Under the pieces are notes generated by a model. The model saw only the letters and a list, made by a program, of their open reading frames with translations, did not search any database and was not told the origin of the DNA. This document shows positions 21,389 to 31,202 of a stretch of 64,000 nt of DNA, piece after piece (within the stretch, counting starts at the first letter, position 1; the number at the start of each line of letters is the position of its first letter). The DNA comes from Zygnema cylindricum. Its lineage: Eukaryota > Streptophyta > Zygnematophyceae > Zygnematales > Zygnemataceae. The stretch is taken from contig JBBHKE010001006.1 in the NCBI GenBank assembly GCA_037447655.1, positions 1 to 64,000 of the forward strand, written 5' to 3'. The translations under genes were made by a program, and so were the position numbers.

Positions 21389-21828
21389 TGAGTATCTCAA
21401 TTTTAACTCTCGAGTATCTCAATTTTACCTCTCCAGTATCTCAATTTTAACTCTCGAGTATCTCAATTTTAACCCTCGAGTATCTCAATTTTAGCTCTCG
21501 AGTATCTCAATTTTAACCCTTGAGTATCTCAATTTTAACTCTCGAGTATCTCAATTTTAACTCTCGAGTATCTCAATTTTAACTCTCGAGTATCTCAATT
21601 TTAACTCTCGAGTATCTCAATTTTAACTCTCGAGTATCTCAATTTTAACTCTCGAGTATCTCAATTTTAACCCTCGAGTATCTCAATTTTAGCTCTCGAG
21701 TATCTCAATTTTAACTCTCGAGTATCTCAATTTTAACCCTCGAGTATCTCAATTTTAACCCTCGAGTATCTCAATTTTAACTCTCGAATATCTCAATTTT
21801 AACTCTCGAGTATCTCAGAATTAACTCC
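21389..21828. repeat. 22-bp minisatellite, about 20 copies
   Basis: Unit CGAGTATCTCAATTTTAACT plus CT, repeated head to tail with a few substituted copies (AACCCT, AGCTCT, ACCTCT). A single related unit, GAGTATCTCAATTTTGGCTC, lies outside the array at 21270. It sits just 3' of the CLC exons on the minus strand. Confidence 0.97.
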
Positions 21829-21892
21829 TACATTATATATAGAGATCCATTGTAAGTATCCACATGTAAAACCCTCGGCCTAAAGCTCTCAC

Positions 21893-23212
21893 CTCTCTCT
21901 CCGGAGCTTCGATTCCCTCATCCTCGTCTTGAAAATGCCATTGGTCGAGGTGCTAAAATTCCATATCCCAAAAGATTTCATTTCAGCTGCGTAATTTTCA
22001 CACGAAAATTTTTCAATGTCTTCAAATTTGATGGATGGTTGTTTTGTTTCACGTTTTTCCATGGTCTATACATTGTATATTTTATATTCCAACATTTTAG
22101 TGCAAGACCTAGACATAAAATTTTCGACTACCATGAATGTTTGTTATTTGTAGTGTACAATAAAAAGACTATGTTTTAATCGTTTTTTATCAAATCAAAC
22201 ATCAAACATCGAGAAATCCTCATTGAGAAGCAATATTAGTAATAGTTCGAAGTCAGAAAGGGAGGGAGACAGGGAGAGAGGTGTGCACATTGACAAGCTC
22301 TCTTTAAATCTGGAAAACTGTGATAACCTCTCCAAAGATTCAAAACTTAAAATTCACAAAATTCTTCCTTAGAAAGCCAAACTTTTCTCTCACCTCATGC
22401 AGCAAATCTTTTCGAGTAATGACTCCCACCACCCGAGGAGGTCGTGGAACAACAAACAAATGTCGAAGTCCCAATTGTCGAAAAAGTGCATGTACCTGCT
22501 TAGAAAAAACCCCACAACTAGAAAACGTTTTTCAAAACCTAACAGTCGTTTTGAAACCCGAATGAGGAGAGGACTTTTTTAATACCGATTGACTGAAAAC
22601 TGAAACCATTTGGACAAGGCAAACAGTGGACGCAAGTCAAATTGTAAAGAGTGACATCTTTCGTCAGCAAATGAGACGAAAGAGAAAGTAGTAAGAAACA
22701 AACACAAGAAACACCTTTCTGAAAAAACCACATTCTGTCATCTCCATGTTTTGATTAAATTTGTATCATTCCCTTATAATTTACATAAGTCCTAAGAGCT
22801 TCCACTATACCCTACAGATTTCAGACAGATCCACTAAAATAAGGTAGACACCCTATACTCCAACCAATATGCTTATATCTGTTTAACTTTGAAGTACTTA
22901 TCATACTATTTTGTCACTATTCTATTTTACCAGTATTTCACCTCTACTATCGGTAATTTATGTCTACTTTACCACTAGTTGAGTATATTTCGTCACTATG
23001 TTTTCACCAATTTAACTCTAGTTCATCCCTATTTTATCCCTACTATATCACTCACCTTTGTGAGGGACATGCCCGCCTCCACAATATAGGGACTGGGGTT
23101 AACAAAGGGCTTTAGGTCGAGCCACATGGCGAGTTCCATAGACTCCAGCTGTACATCCTCCATAGTGAGGCCCTTGGTGGACACGGGCTTCGCAAAGTCG
23201 CTCATGTCGTAT
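21893..23212 (-). CDS. CLC-type chloride channel, C-terminal CBS exons (partial, CLC-d-like)
   Basis: C-terminal regulatory part of a CLC anion channel/exchanger; in plants the CLC-d group acts in endomembranes. Exon 1 (23056-23212) encodes DFAKPVSTKGLTMEDV and WLDLKPFVNPSPYIVE, ending SLTK before GTGAG. Exon 2 (22394-22495) encodes VHALFRQLGLRHLFVVPRP and VVGVITRKDLL, ending HE before GTGAG; the join keeps frame. A possible phase-0 exon at 21893-21952 (acidic, EDEGIEAPE) may continue the tail; otherwise read-through from exon 2 stops at 22340. The membrane domain and first CBS are absent: upstream lies Copia X, whose LTR starts 35 bp before the exon. Confidence 0.85.
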
Positions 23213-23246
23213 CTGGAATATCCCAGATATTTAACAACAAAAAATT

Positions 23247-23743
23247 TGTTAAAACTATTTCCTTTGTTAGAATCTTCAGAATAGCACTACCTTGTTAATA
23301 ACGCAAACTGGTATTCCAGTTTGCGTTATCTAGCTAGTTATAGCATTCTAGCCTACGGTATCTACCTAGCTCTGCTTTTCCTGCTTTTCTTAGTTTCGGT
23401 TTTTCAGTTTCTACTTCTTTTTTGTTTTCTTCTCCTGGCGCTTCTTAAAAGCGCACACTGTAGCTTTTGTAGTGCCTAACAAATAGATCTGATCCTTAGC
23501 TCTCACTGACAGCTAAGCATCTCACTTTTGCCTTTTCGGCAAAAGAGCCAAGTGACCTTTCAGGTCACACAAGCTCTCAAGATCTTGAAAAGCCACATTC
23601 GTGACTTTTCTCTTTTATTTAAACGACTTCCATGTATTCTTCAAAACAATTAAGAAATACCTTTTGTCTTTCTTTACCCTTTGTCCCTTTCTATATTTAC
23701 CTCTTTCCTATTTCTGTCTGCTGCCATGTCATCAAATGCTATA
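23247..23743 (+). repeat. Copia X 5' LTR with stem-loop cluster
   Basis: Contains a perfect palindrome AACGCAAACTGG/CCAGTTTGCGTT at 23299-23326 and consecutive hairpins at 23495-23517 (CTTAGCT/AGCTAAG), 23525-23545 (CTTTTGCC/GGCAAAAG), 23552-23568 (GTGACCT/AGGTCAC) and 23578-23587 (CAAGATCTTG). The gag ATG at 23726 lies within the LTR, so the first six gag codons are repeated at the end of the 3' LTR. Confidence 0.85.
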
Positions 23744-24929
23744 GGTTATGGGCCTTTCAGCGCAAATTCCAACACCGTTGCTAAATTTAATGGCTCGCAC
23801 TTCTATGGATGGAAGTATCAGATCGAGCACCTTTTGCGGCGGGAGAAACTACTTGAGCCTTCCCAACTTGGCCTCATCCGTGACGCTAGTTCTGCTCACG
23901 ACGCCTGGAAATTGTTGACCAGTGCAAACGAAAACCAATCCTGGTCAAACAAACTCCTACTTCGTTGGCAGCTTCTCTTCTCAGAAACTTCCTTCTCAGA
24001 ATATTCAGCAATATATACACACCATCAAATCTATTGCCGGTCGCCTGCGCAGCATCAACTCTACAGTATCTGACGAAGATATTATTACGGCGATCTTGGG
24101 AGGACTGCCGCCCTCCTACTCCGCCTTCATTTCATCTATCGACAATTCTTCTGTCATTATCACTATTTCGTCTCTAACCACCAGTCTGGTACATGAAGAG
24201 ACAAAACATAATTTGTCTCCTGGAGTCGCCTTGGCGACCTATCATCCATCCACTCGGCCATCCAAGATCTCCTCCTGTCGCTATTGTCGCGAACTTGACC
24301 ACGTCATCGACAACTGTCCTGCTCTTAAACGTAAGCAGGACCGTCAAGGAGGTCCTGGTCGTACAAGTGGGCGTGGTCGCCAGGGTGGCCGCGGCAATTA
24401 TCATGGTCACGCTTCTACTGCTGAAGCGATTCAACCGGTCGTCCCTGCAGATTTCGCGCCGACAAATCCTTTCTCCTATCCCTATTCACATGGATACAGC
24501 AATGCTCCTCTCGGCGAATATACTCAATCTTCGCCTATCGTTCAACCGTACAATGCTTATCCTTTTAGTTCCCTTCCAGCTGCCGCTGGACAATTGCCGG
24601 CTGTTCCATACCAGCCAACACAGTCTGATTACGGATTCGCCTTAGTCGTATCCACTGTTATCGATCCACTTATACAAACCGATTCTTGGATCGTAGACTC
24701 AGGAGCGTCCCATCACTTATCCTCACGCTCCGATTGGTTTACATCTATATCGCCACTTCATTCTCCCATGACGATATTACTTGGTAACAATGCTGCATTG
24801 ACGGCCACCCATATCGGCCAAATCTCCACTGTCGGCCGCCCAAACGTGACATCACCAATAACCCTTTCTCATTTCTTTTTTGTTCCCGGTCTGAAAAAGA
24901 ACCTTTTTTTCCGTTGGCGCCGCCCTTAA
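23726..24929 (+). pseudogene. Copia X gag and protease
   Basis: Starts MSSNAIGYGPF, followed by VAKFNGSHFYGWKYQIEHLL (plant Copia gag N-terminus). The frame shifts near 23930-24070 into 23922-24929, which carries the UBN2-like capsid region (ILGGLPPSYSAFISSIDNSS), an unusual CCHC-type knuckle CRYCRELDHVIDNC, a Gly/Arg-rich stretch and the protease active site WIVDSGASHHL near 24690. A frameshift near 24905 breaks the join to integrase. This is the structural protein and maturation protease region. Confidence 0.9.
23744..23754 (+). promoter_or_regulatory. Primer binding site, half-tRNA (initiator Met) type, Copia X
   Basis: GGTTATGGGCC directly follows the LTR end. It is the exact complement of GGCCCATAACC in the anticodon loop of plant initiator tRNA-Met. 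Related fragments keep it: GGCTATGGGCC after the LTR remnant at 30586, and GGTTATGGGCC (duplicated) at about 32168. It encodes the GYGP residues of gag in frame. Confidence 0.8.
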
Positions 24930-24985
24930 TCAAGGCGCCACTGCTGTTTTTTCCACAACCACTGTAACGTTCCATTCTTCAACTC

Positions 24986-27883
24986 ATGCTCAAGTGGGAC
25001 TTGGCATCGAATCCGGATCTATCTACATCCTATCACAATTTCAATCCGTCTCCACCATCTCCTCATTCATTCCAACGATGGCATCTCAGATATGGCCATC
25101 TTTCCAGCTCTAGTCTGCAAGCTTTAAGCAAGGGCCTCGTCAATGGCCTTGATCCGTTTTTACCCAAAAATCTACCCTTTTGTTCTGGATGCGTCCAGGG
25201 AAAATTAGCGCGTCCGTCTTTTCCATCTTCCACTTTAAAATCTGACGGTCCCCTCACATTAGTCCACTCCGATCTCTGTGGTCCCATGTCTGTCCCAAGT
25301 CATACTGGCGCTCTATATTTTGTAACATTCATTGATGACGCCACACGCTTCTGTCATCTTTTCCTACTTCGCCGAAAATCCGATAGGTTTCAAAAGTTTC
25401 AAGACTATAAGTCCCTCGTCGAAAATTCCCTTGACCGTCGAATCAAATGTCTACGAACCGACAATGGGGGGGAGTACTTCTCCACCGAATTTTCGCGATT
25501 CCTTAGCCTTCATGGAATTATTCATCAATCCACGGTCGCCCATACGCCGCAGCAAAACGGAGTTTCCGAAAGGTATAATCGTACAGTAGTAAACATGGCC
25601 AGATCCATGTTACATTTCGCTGCACTGCCTACAAATTTCTGGGCAGAATCTATAACCACTGCAAATTACTTAAGAAATCTTTCTCCAACCTCCGCCCTTC
25701 CTGGAAAAACCCCTTATGACGCATGGACTAGACTAAAAACGAACGTTTCCCACCTCCGTATATTCGGTTGTACAGCAAGGGTGAAAAATCTTACTCCATC
25801 CGGCAAATGGGATAGCCGTGCCAAATCGGGCGTCCTCGTCGGTTTTGCCAACGAATCAAAAGCATATCGAATCTGGATCTCCAGCGAACGACGAGTTGTC
25901 TTAAGCCGTGACGTCAGTTTTAATGAAAGTCCTCTCCTTCTCAAACTTCTAAACTCTTCCCTCTCCCCCATTCCTCTCCCTCTTGCCGAGACAAAACCTC
26001 CTTCATCACCCCTATCCATCATTTCACCTACCATTCCTTCCAATTCAGTCAGTTTACCTTCACTCTCCCATCCTTCTCTGCTACTCTCTTCCTCCCCAAT
26101 CATCAGAACAACTTCAGAGACCAACTTTCAAAACTCCCCTCCCAAACTCCCTCGGACAGTTTCAGACCCTTACTCTCTTTCCTCCGTACATCCTGATGAT
26201 CCACAATATGTCATTCCAGTGGGCAACTCTGCTCCTCCTACTGCTGCCCCTGCTCCATCCATCCGAAAAAGTGACCGAATTCATGCACGCCAGTTACGCG
26301 AAACTAATGGCACGGCAAACATTGCCACTGTCGACGTACCTCGGTCCTTTTCAGCCGCCATGAATAGCCCGAATGCTGCCTCTTGGAAAGTCGCCACAGA
26401 TGCAGAGTTTGCATCCTTGCAAAGAAATGGAACGTGGGAACTCACCTCCCTTCCACACGGTCGAAAAGTCATTGGCTCGAAGTGGGTTTTTCGAATCAAA
26501 ACCAAGGTTGACGGATCTCTTGACCGCTACAAAGCTCGCTTCGTGGCCAAAGGTTTCTTACAAAAGGAGGGAGTTGACTTCACTGAAACCTACGCTCCTG
26601 TGGCAAAGTTCACTTCCATTCGCATACTCCTCTCCCTTGCGGCTGCCCGTGATTGGCACGTCCATCACATGGATGTGCAGACAGCCTTCCTCAACGGCAC
26701 ATTAACTGAGGAAATATTCATCCGCCAACCGGAAGGATATGTCGCAGCAGGCACCGAACATCTCGTCTGTCGACTCCTCAAATCACTCTACGGCCTAAAA
26801 CAGGCACCACGCGTTTGGAACAAACACTTGGAGGCAGTTCTCCTCAAAGAGGGTTTCACAAGCTTGATGCGGATTTTGGACTCTTTCTACGAGGTAACAA
26901 AGAGTCTTTGGTCATATTAGTTATCTATGTTGATGATCTTCTTCTCGCCAGTCCCTCTCTTCCCCTCATTAATCTCATCAAAACTAAGCTCAATATCCAC
27001 TTTTCTATGACGGACTTAGGGGAAGTAGAATACTGCCTTGGCATTTTTGTAGGTCGAGACCGACCCTCCAAAACCTTATATCTCTCTCAAGAAAAATATG
27101 TCACTGAAATCCTAACCAGATTTTCCATGTCAGATTGCAGTCCAGTTTCCACTCCCTTAGACCCCAAAGTCAAACTTACCCGAAACACCGGAGGGCCTGT
27201 CCCCGGATCAACCCATGAGCTGTATCGTTCTATTGTTGGTAGTTTGATGTATGCTATGACAGGAACACGTCCAGACATAGCGGTAGCCGTCGGACAGCTA
27301 CGTCAATTTGTATCTAACCCTTCAGTTGATCACCTCCTTGCCGCCAAGAGAGTTCTCCGTTACCTTCAAGGAACAAAAACTCTCAAGCTCACCTTCCAAG
27401 GTTCCTCCTCCCCTCAGCTGGTTGGCTTCTGTGATGCGGACTGGGGGGGCGACCTAGATTCCAGACGCTCCACAACTGGTGTTTGTTTCTCTCTTCACGG
27501 AGCCCTCATTTCCTGGGCTTCTAAAAAGCAGCCAACAGTTGCTCTTTCCTCCACCGAATCGGAATACATGGCTGCCACTCATGCAACAAAGGAGGCGGGA
27601 GGCGATCAGGTTACGTTTTCTCCTCGCCAATCTTCAGTCTCCTCAACCCTCAGCCACTGTCATCTTCAGCGACTCCCAAGGGGCACTTGCCCTAATGGGC
27701 AAACCGGTGCATCATCGCCGGACGAAGCACATTGATATTCAGTTTCACTTCACGCGTGATGCCATTACTGCGGGCACCATCACGTTCACCTACTGTCACA
27801 CTTCAAAGCAACTGGCTGACTTCCTCACAAAGGCCCTTGCACGGCCTCAGTTTGCCCTTCATCTGTCTTCCACCGGCCTTTGA
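24986..27883 (+). pseudogene. Copia X integrase, reverse transcriptase and RNase H
   Basis: 644-codon frame 24986-26920. The GAG-pre-integrase HLRYGHLSSSSLQALSKG and CSGCVQGK come first, then the integrase core acids in HSDLCGP, RTDNGGEY and QQNGVSERYNRT. A Ser/Pro-rich linker follows, then RT with KVIGSKWVFRIKTKVDGS and MDVQTAFLNGTLTEE. A frameshift near 26870 moves to 26815-27735, which has YVDD at 26926-26937 and the RNase H motifs GFCDADWGGD and SWASKKQPTVALSSTESEY. A second shift near 27600 leads to 27479-27883 with HIDIQFHFTRD and LADFLTKAL. Two or three single-base changes are the only damage, so the copy is young. Confidence 0.93.
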
Positions 27884-27902
27884 TTCTAACCAAGAGGGGG
27901 GG

Positions 27903-28428
27903 TGTTAAAACTATTTTCTTTGTTAGAATCTTCAGAATAGCCCTACCTTGTTAATAACGCCCTACCTTGTTAATAACGCAAACTGGTATTCCAGTTTGCG
28001 TTATCTAGCTAGTTATAGCATTCTAGCCTACGGTATCCACTTAGCTCTGCTTTCCTGTTTTTCCGTTTTATCTTAGTTTCAGTTTTCTGTTTCTACTTTC
28101 TATTTTTGTTCTCTTCTCCTGGCGCTTCTTAGAAGCACACACTCTAGCTTTTGTAATGCCTGACAAATAGATCGGATCCTTAGCTCTCACTGACAACTAA
28201 GGATCTCACTTTTGCCTTTTAGGCAAAAGAGCCAAGTGACCTTTCAGGTCACACAAGCTCTCTAGATCTTGAAAAGCCACATTCGTGACTTCCTCTATTC
28301 TACTTAAACGACTGCCTTGTATTCTTCGATACAATTAAGAAATTTTTTTGTCTTTCTTTACCCTTTGTCCTTTTCTATATTTTCTTCCTTCCTATTTTCT
28401 GTCCGCTGCCATGTCATCAAATGCTATA
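27903..28428 (+). repeat. Copia X 3' LTR
   Basis: Preceded by AAGAGGGGGGG. It matches the 5' LTR, including the palindrome and hairpin block (28170-28290), through ATGTCATCAAATGCTATA, after which the sequence switches to CT-rich DNA. This endpoint shows that the gag start codon belongs to the LTR. Confidence 0.92.
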
Positions 28429-28548
28429 TCTTCCCTCTCTCCCTCCCTCTCTCCCTCCTCCCCTCACATTTCACCAAGCACTCCAAATCATTTCAAAACG
28501 AAAATAAATAAAATAATAATGAAAAACTTCTTAAAAAAAACCCAAAAT

Positions 28549-28616
28549 CCCCAAAACCCCCAAAACCCCCAAAACCCCAAAATTCTCCAAAACCCCCCAA
28601 AACCCCCCAAAACCCC
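28549..28616. repeat. (CCCCAAAA)n-like simple repeat
   Basis: Runs of four to six C alternating with AAAA. The minus strand has at least six G4-6 tracts separated by TTTT, a strong potential G-quadruplex. It lies just downstream of the last ABCC exon on the minus strand. Confidence 0.9.
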
Positions 28617-28657
28617 AATTCCCTAAAAACACGATTTAAGGCTTTTGAAACTCCCAC

Positions 28658-29098
28658 CGCCCAAATTTCGTCTTCTTGGTAAAATCCGAGCGGGTCCAAA
28701 TTCTCTCGGATTGTTCCCTCGAACAAAATTGGATCTTGCGGAATAATGCTGAGCTGGAGACGGAGGTCGTTAAGTCCGATATCGCAAATATTTACACCAT
28801 CAATGGAAACTGTTCCCTCTAACGGTTCTATGATACGAAATAAAACCTGAATTAGCGTGGATTTACCGCTTCCCGTTCTCCCAACGACACCGATTTTCTG
28901 ACCACCTTCAATGGACAACGTCACATCACAAAGGACTAGAGGGAGATCCGGGCGGTACCGCACCTGAAGAAGGACAAAAGAGGAAAAAGGCAAGATGGGA
29001 AAAGCAAAAAAAGGGAGGGGGGAAGAGAGAAGGAGATGAAAAAAGTAGGGAGAGACGTGAAAGAGAAGGAGGTGTTTTGTATAGAAAAGGGAGAGGGA

Positions 29099-29145
<47 letters not shown>

Positions 29146-29498
29146 GGCAAGGGCAAGGGAAAGTGAAAGAAAGAGAAGGAGAGACAGACAACAGTCACAG
29201 GGATAGAGAGAGACACAAACACACACACAAACACAAAAAACAAAACAATAAAACTAAAAAAACTAAAACTAAATCCACACCTCCAAATTCTTGATTTCAA
29301 TCGCCCCGATTTCGGGCCAATTTTCAGGAAACCCTGGTGGGAGAGGGAGAGAGAGAGGTTTTTCCGAAGGGATTTCACTATATTGGAGAATACGTTCAAC
29401 GGCCACCATCTCATTTTCTATGTGGCACCAAATCCAGACCGTCCAAAAAAGGATCTGATTTAGGGCCAGACTGTAGGAGAGGGAGAGGCCAACGAGAC
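28658..29498 (-). pseudogene. ABCC-type transporter, second nucleotide-binding domain exons (partial)
   Basis: Two minus-strand exons of a full-length ABC transporter of the C (MRP) family. Exon 29281-29498 encodes the end of the last membrane domain and linker: GLVGLSLSYSLALNQ, ENEMVAVERILQY, WPEIGAIEIKNLE. Exon 28658-28963 starts [14 protein letters not shown], has Walker [11 protein letters not shown], the Q-loop region [13 protein letters not shown] and [16 protein letters not shown], then a GTGGG donor. The splice restores E-V-R-Y, as in the family. The signature motif and Walker B should follow but are absent; the sequence passes into simple repeats and Copia X. Upstream exons were not found in the GA-rich DNA to 30100. 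Confidence 0.85.
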
Positions 29499-30092
29499 CT
29501 GTAAAAACGGAGAGAGGGAGAGAGCGAGAGAGGGAGGGAGAGAGGGAGAGAGTGAGAGAGGCGGAGAGGGGGAGAGGTGAAGAGCGGCAGAGGGAGAAAG
29601 GAGAGTAGGAGTGAGGGAGAGAGGGAAAGAGGGAGGAGAGATTAAAGGAGAGAGGAGAGAGGGTGAGAGTCAGAGTGTAGGCGAGGGGAAAAGGTGAAAG
29701 GGGAGGAGGGGAGATTGGGAGAGGGAGAGAGGGAAAGACGGAGAGAGGGACACAAGGAGAGAGGGGGAGCAAGGAAAAGATAAATGAAGAGAGGGGAGAA
29801 AGAGAGGGAGAGAGAGTAAAAGGGAGAGGGGGAGAGAGGGGGATAATATGAGGGAGAGGAGAGGAAAAAATATACGGAGTAGGAGAGAGGGAGAGTGGGA
29901 GAGGGGCAAAGGGGTAGTGAAAAGGGCCAAGGGCGGAGAGGGTGAGGAGAGAGCGGGAGAAAGAGGGAGAGGGGGAGAGCGAGGGAGAATGGGAGAGAGA
30001 GAAAGAGAGAGAGGGAGGTAGGGAGGGAAAAAAAGGAGTGGTTGGGAGAGGTGGGGTTTGAGAGGGAGAAAGAAAGAGGGAGAGAAAGATTG
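29097..30092. repeat. GA/CT-rich low-complexity tract around ABCC exons
   Basis: (AG)n at 29105-29142 and a longer imperfect GAGAGGGAGA tract at 29490-30092. The long Ser/Leu/Pro frames on the minus strand here are repeat translations, not proteins. The tract is interrupted by the ABCC exon at 29281-29498. Confidence 0.9.
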
Positions 30093-30339
30093 AGAGATAA
30101 CACGTATCTCGCTGATGCTGTTTTTTACTTGGGGTTTTCATGGCATCCAGGCAGCTCCAATTGAACAACTTTGGTGGTGTATTCCCTGCGTTAAATTCAA
30201 AAAATCTCACCTACTTGTGAGGTTTTCTCCACGCCCTTCCAACATTTTCTTATTCATATTTGTTTTGTTTTATATATTAAGAAGAAAAAATTCTCACTCT
30301 CTCTCGCTCTTGCTGGAATTGTTTTTTGTTAGAAGCTGA

Positions 30340-30720
30340 AATGGCCTTTATCATGGTCTGCGAAGGTCTCTTGACCTCACTTTTTCAACATAATATTAAA
30401 GTGACCTTTCAAGGTCACAAATATTGTTTTTGTCCAAAAGGTCACTTTCTTAACATTCTATTTTAGTTGTTTGTATTCTGAGAGATGTTATCTTATTCTA
30501 ACTACAAAGAGTGTTCGTTGTTTTGTACTCTTATGTCTGCTTTCTTCCTTACCTCTTTTCATCTGTGTCATGTCTTCTAATTTAACAGGCTATGGGCCTA
30601 ACAACTCTAATTTGAATATTATTTCAAAATTTAGTCGCACCTACTTTAATGGGTGGTATTAAGCTAAGCATCTAGTATATCAAGAATTTTTTTGGTCAAT
30701 TACTAATGATGAAGCTGGAC
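30340..30720 (+). mobile_element. Copia X-related fragment (LTR end, primer site, start of gag)
   Basis: AAGTGACCTTTCAAGGTCAC matches the hairpin of the Copia X LTR. ATGTCTTCTAATTTAACA then GGCTATGGGCC reproduces the LTR end, gag start and half-tRNA primer site. The gag remnant reads KFSRTYFNGWY and stops at 30661. The fragment ends near 30720. Confidence 0.85.
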
Positions 30721-31202
30721 CTCCTAACGGCACCCCTATATTTGTTCGGCTCCCTTTTTTCTCTCACTTTTCCCGCTTCGTAATTTCAAAGAAAAGAGAG
30801 AGAACGAGGGAGAGAGTAGAGGGAGATATTTCACCAGAAAGAATAAAAATATGTATTTATGGAAAGAAAAAACAATACAAATATTTTGGCGAGAATATTG
30901 TTTAAATAAAGCAAAATTTAAGAAAACGGAGGTAGAGATAAATTTCACATTTTTCTACATTATTTGTAAGTAATGTCGCAGAAGCGATAAAAAATAACAG
31001 AAAAGACAAAAATGATTATTTGTACTTGTGCTGGCAAAAAATATCAAACGGAAAAATGGAAATTAAACGGAAATCAATTAGGAAAGATCTAGACGTAGTA
31101 GAGTTAACTTTTATGTTTCAATTTTTAAGCAATATTTCTAAAAGCAACATATTTTTTTCTGACATCAATGTTTTTGTTTTTTTTGTTTTTTGGGTTTTTT
31201 AG

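Larger units (their letters stand above)
23247..28428 (+). mobile_element. Near-complete Copia retrotransposon (Copia X)
   Basis: LTRs 23247-23743 and 27903-28428 (both start TGTTAAAACTATTT and are very similar; the 3' copy has an extra CCTACCTTGTTAATAACG duplication). There follow a half-tRNA primer site, gag, protease, integrase, RT, RNase H and the polypurine run GAGGGGGGG before 27903. Only a few frameshifts break the coding region. The 5-bp flanks AAATT and TCTTC do not match. The left flank is a CLC intron and the right flank leads to ABCC exons. Decayed relatives lie at 30340-30720 and 32100-33080. Confidence 0.93.

Noticed and set aside
21389-21828. Regular 22-bp repeats resembling a CRISPR array
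   Set aside because: The units are directly adjacent with no unique spacers, and the genome is eukaryotic; it is a minisatellite.
28549-28616. CCCCAAAA repeats as a telomere
   Set aside because: Internal, irregular C4-6 tracts flanked by gene and transposon sequence; C4A4 telomeres belong to hypotrich ciliates, not plants.
28926-30210. Long Ser/Leu/Pro-rich minus-strand frames
   Set aside because: They are translations of the GA/CT repeat tract; only the ABCC exons within them have family motifs.
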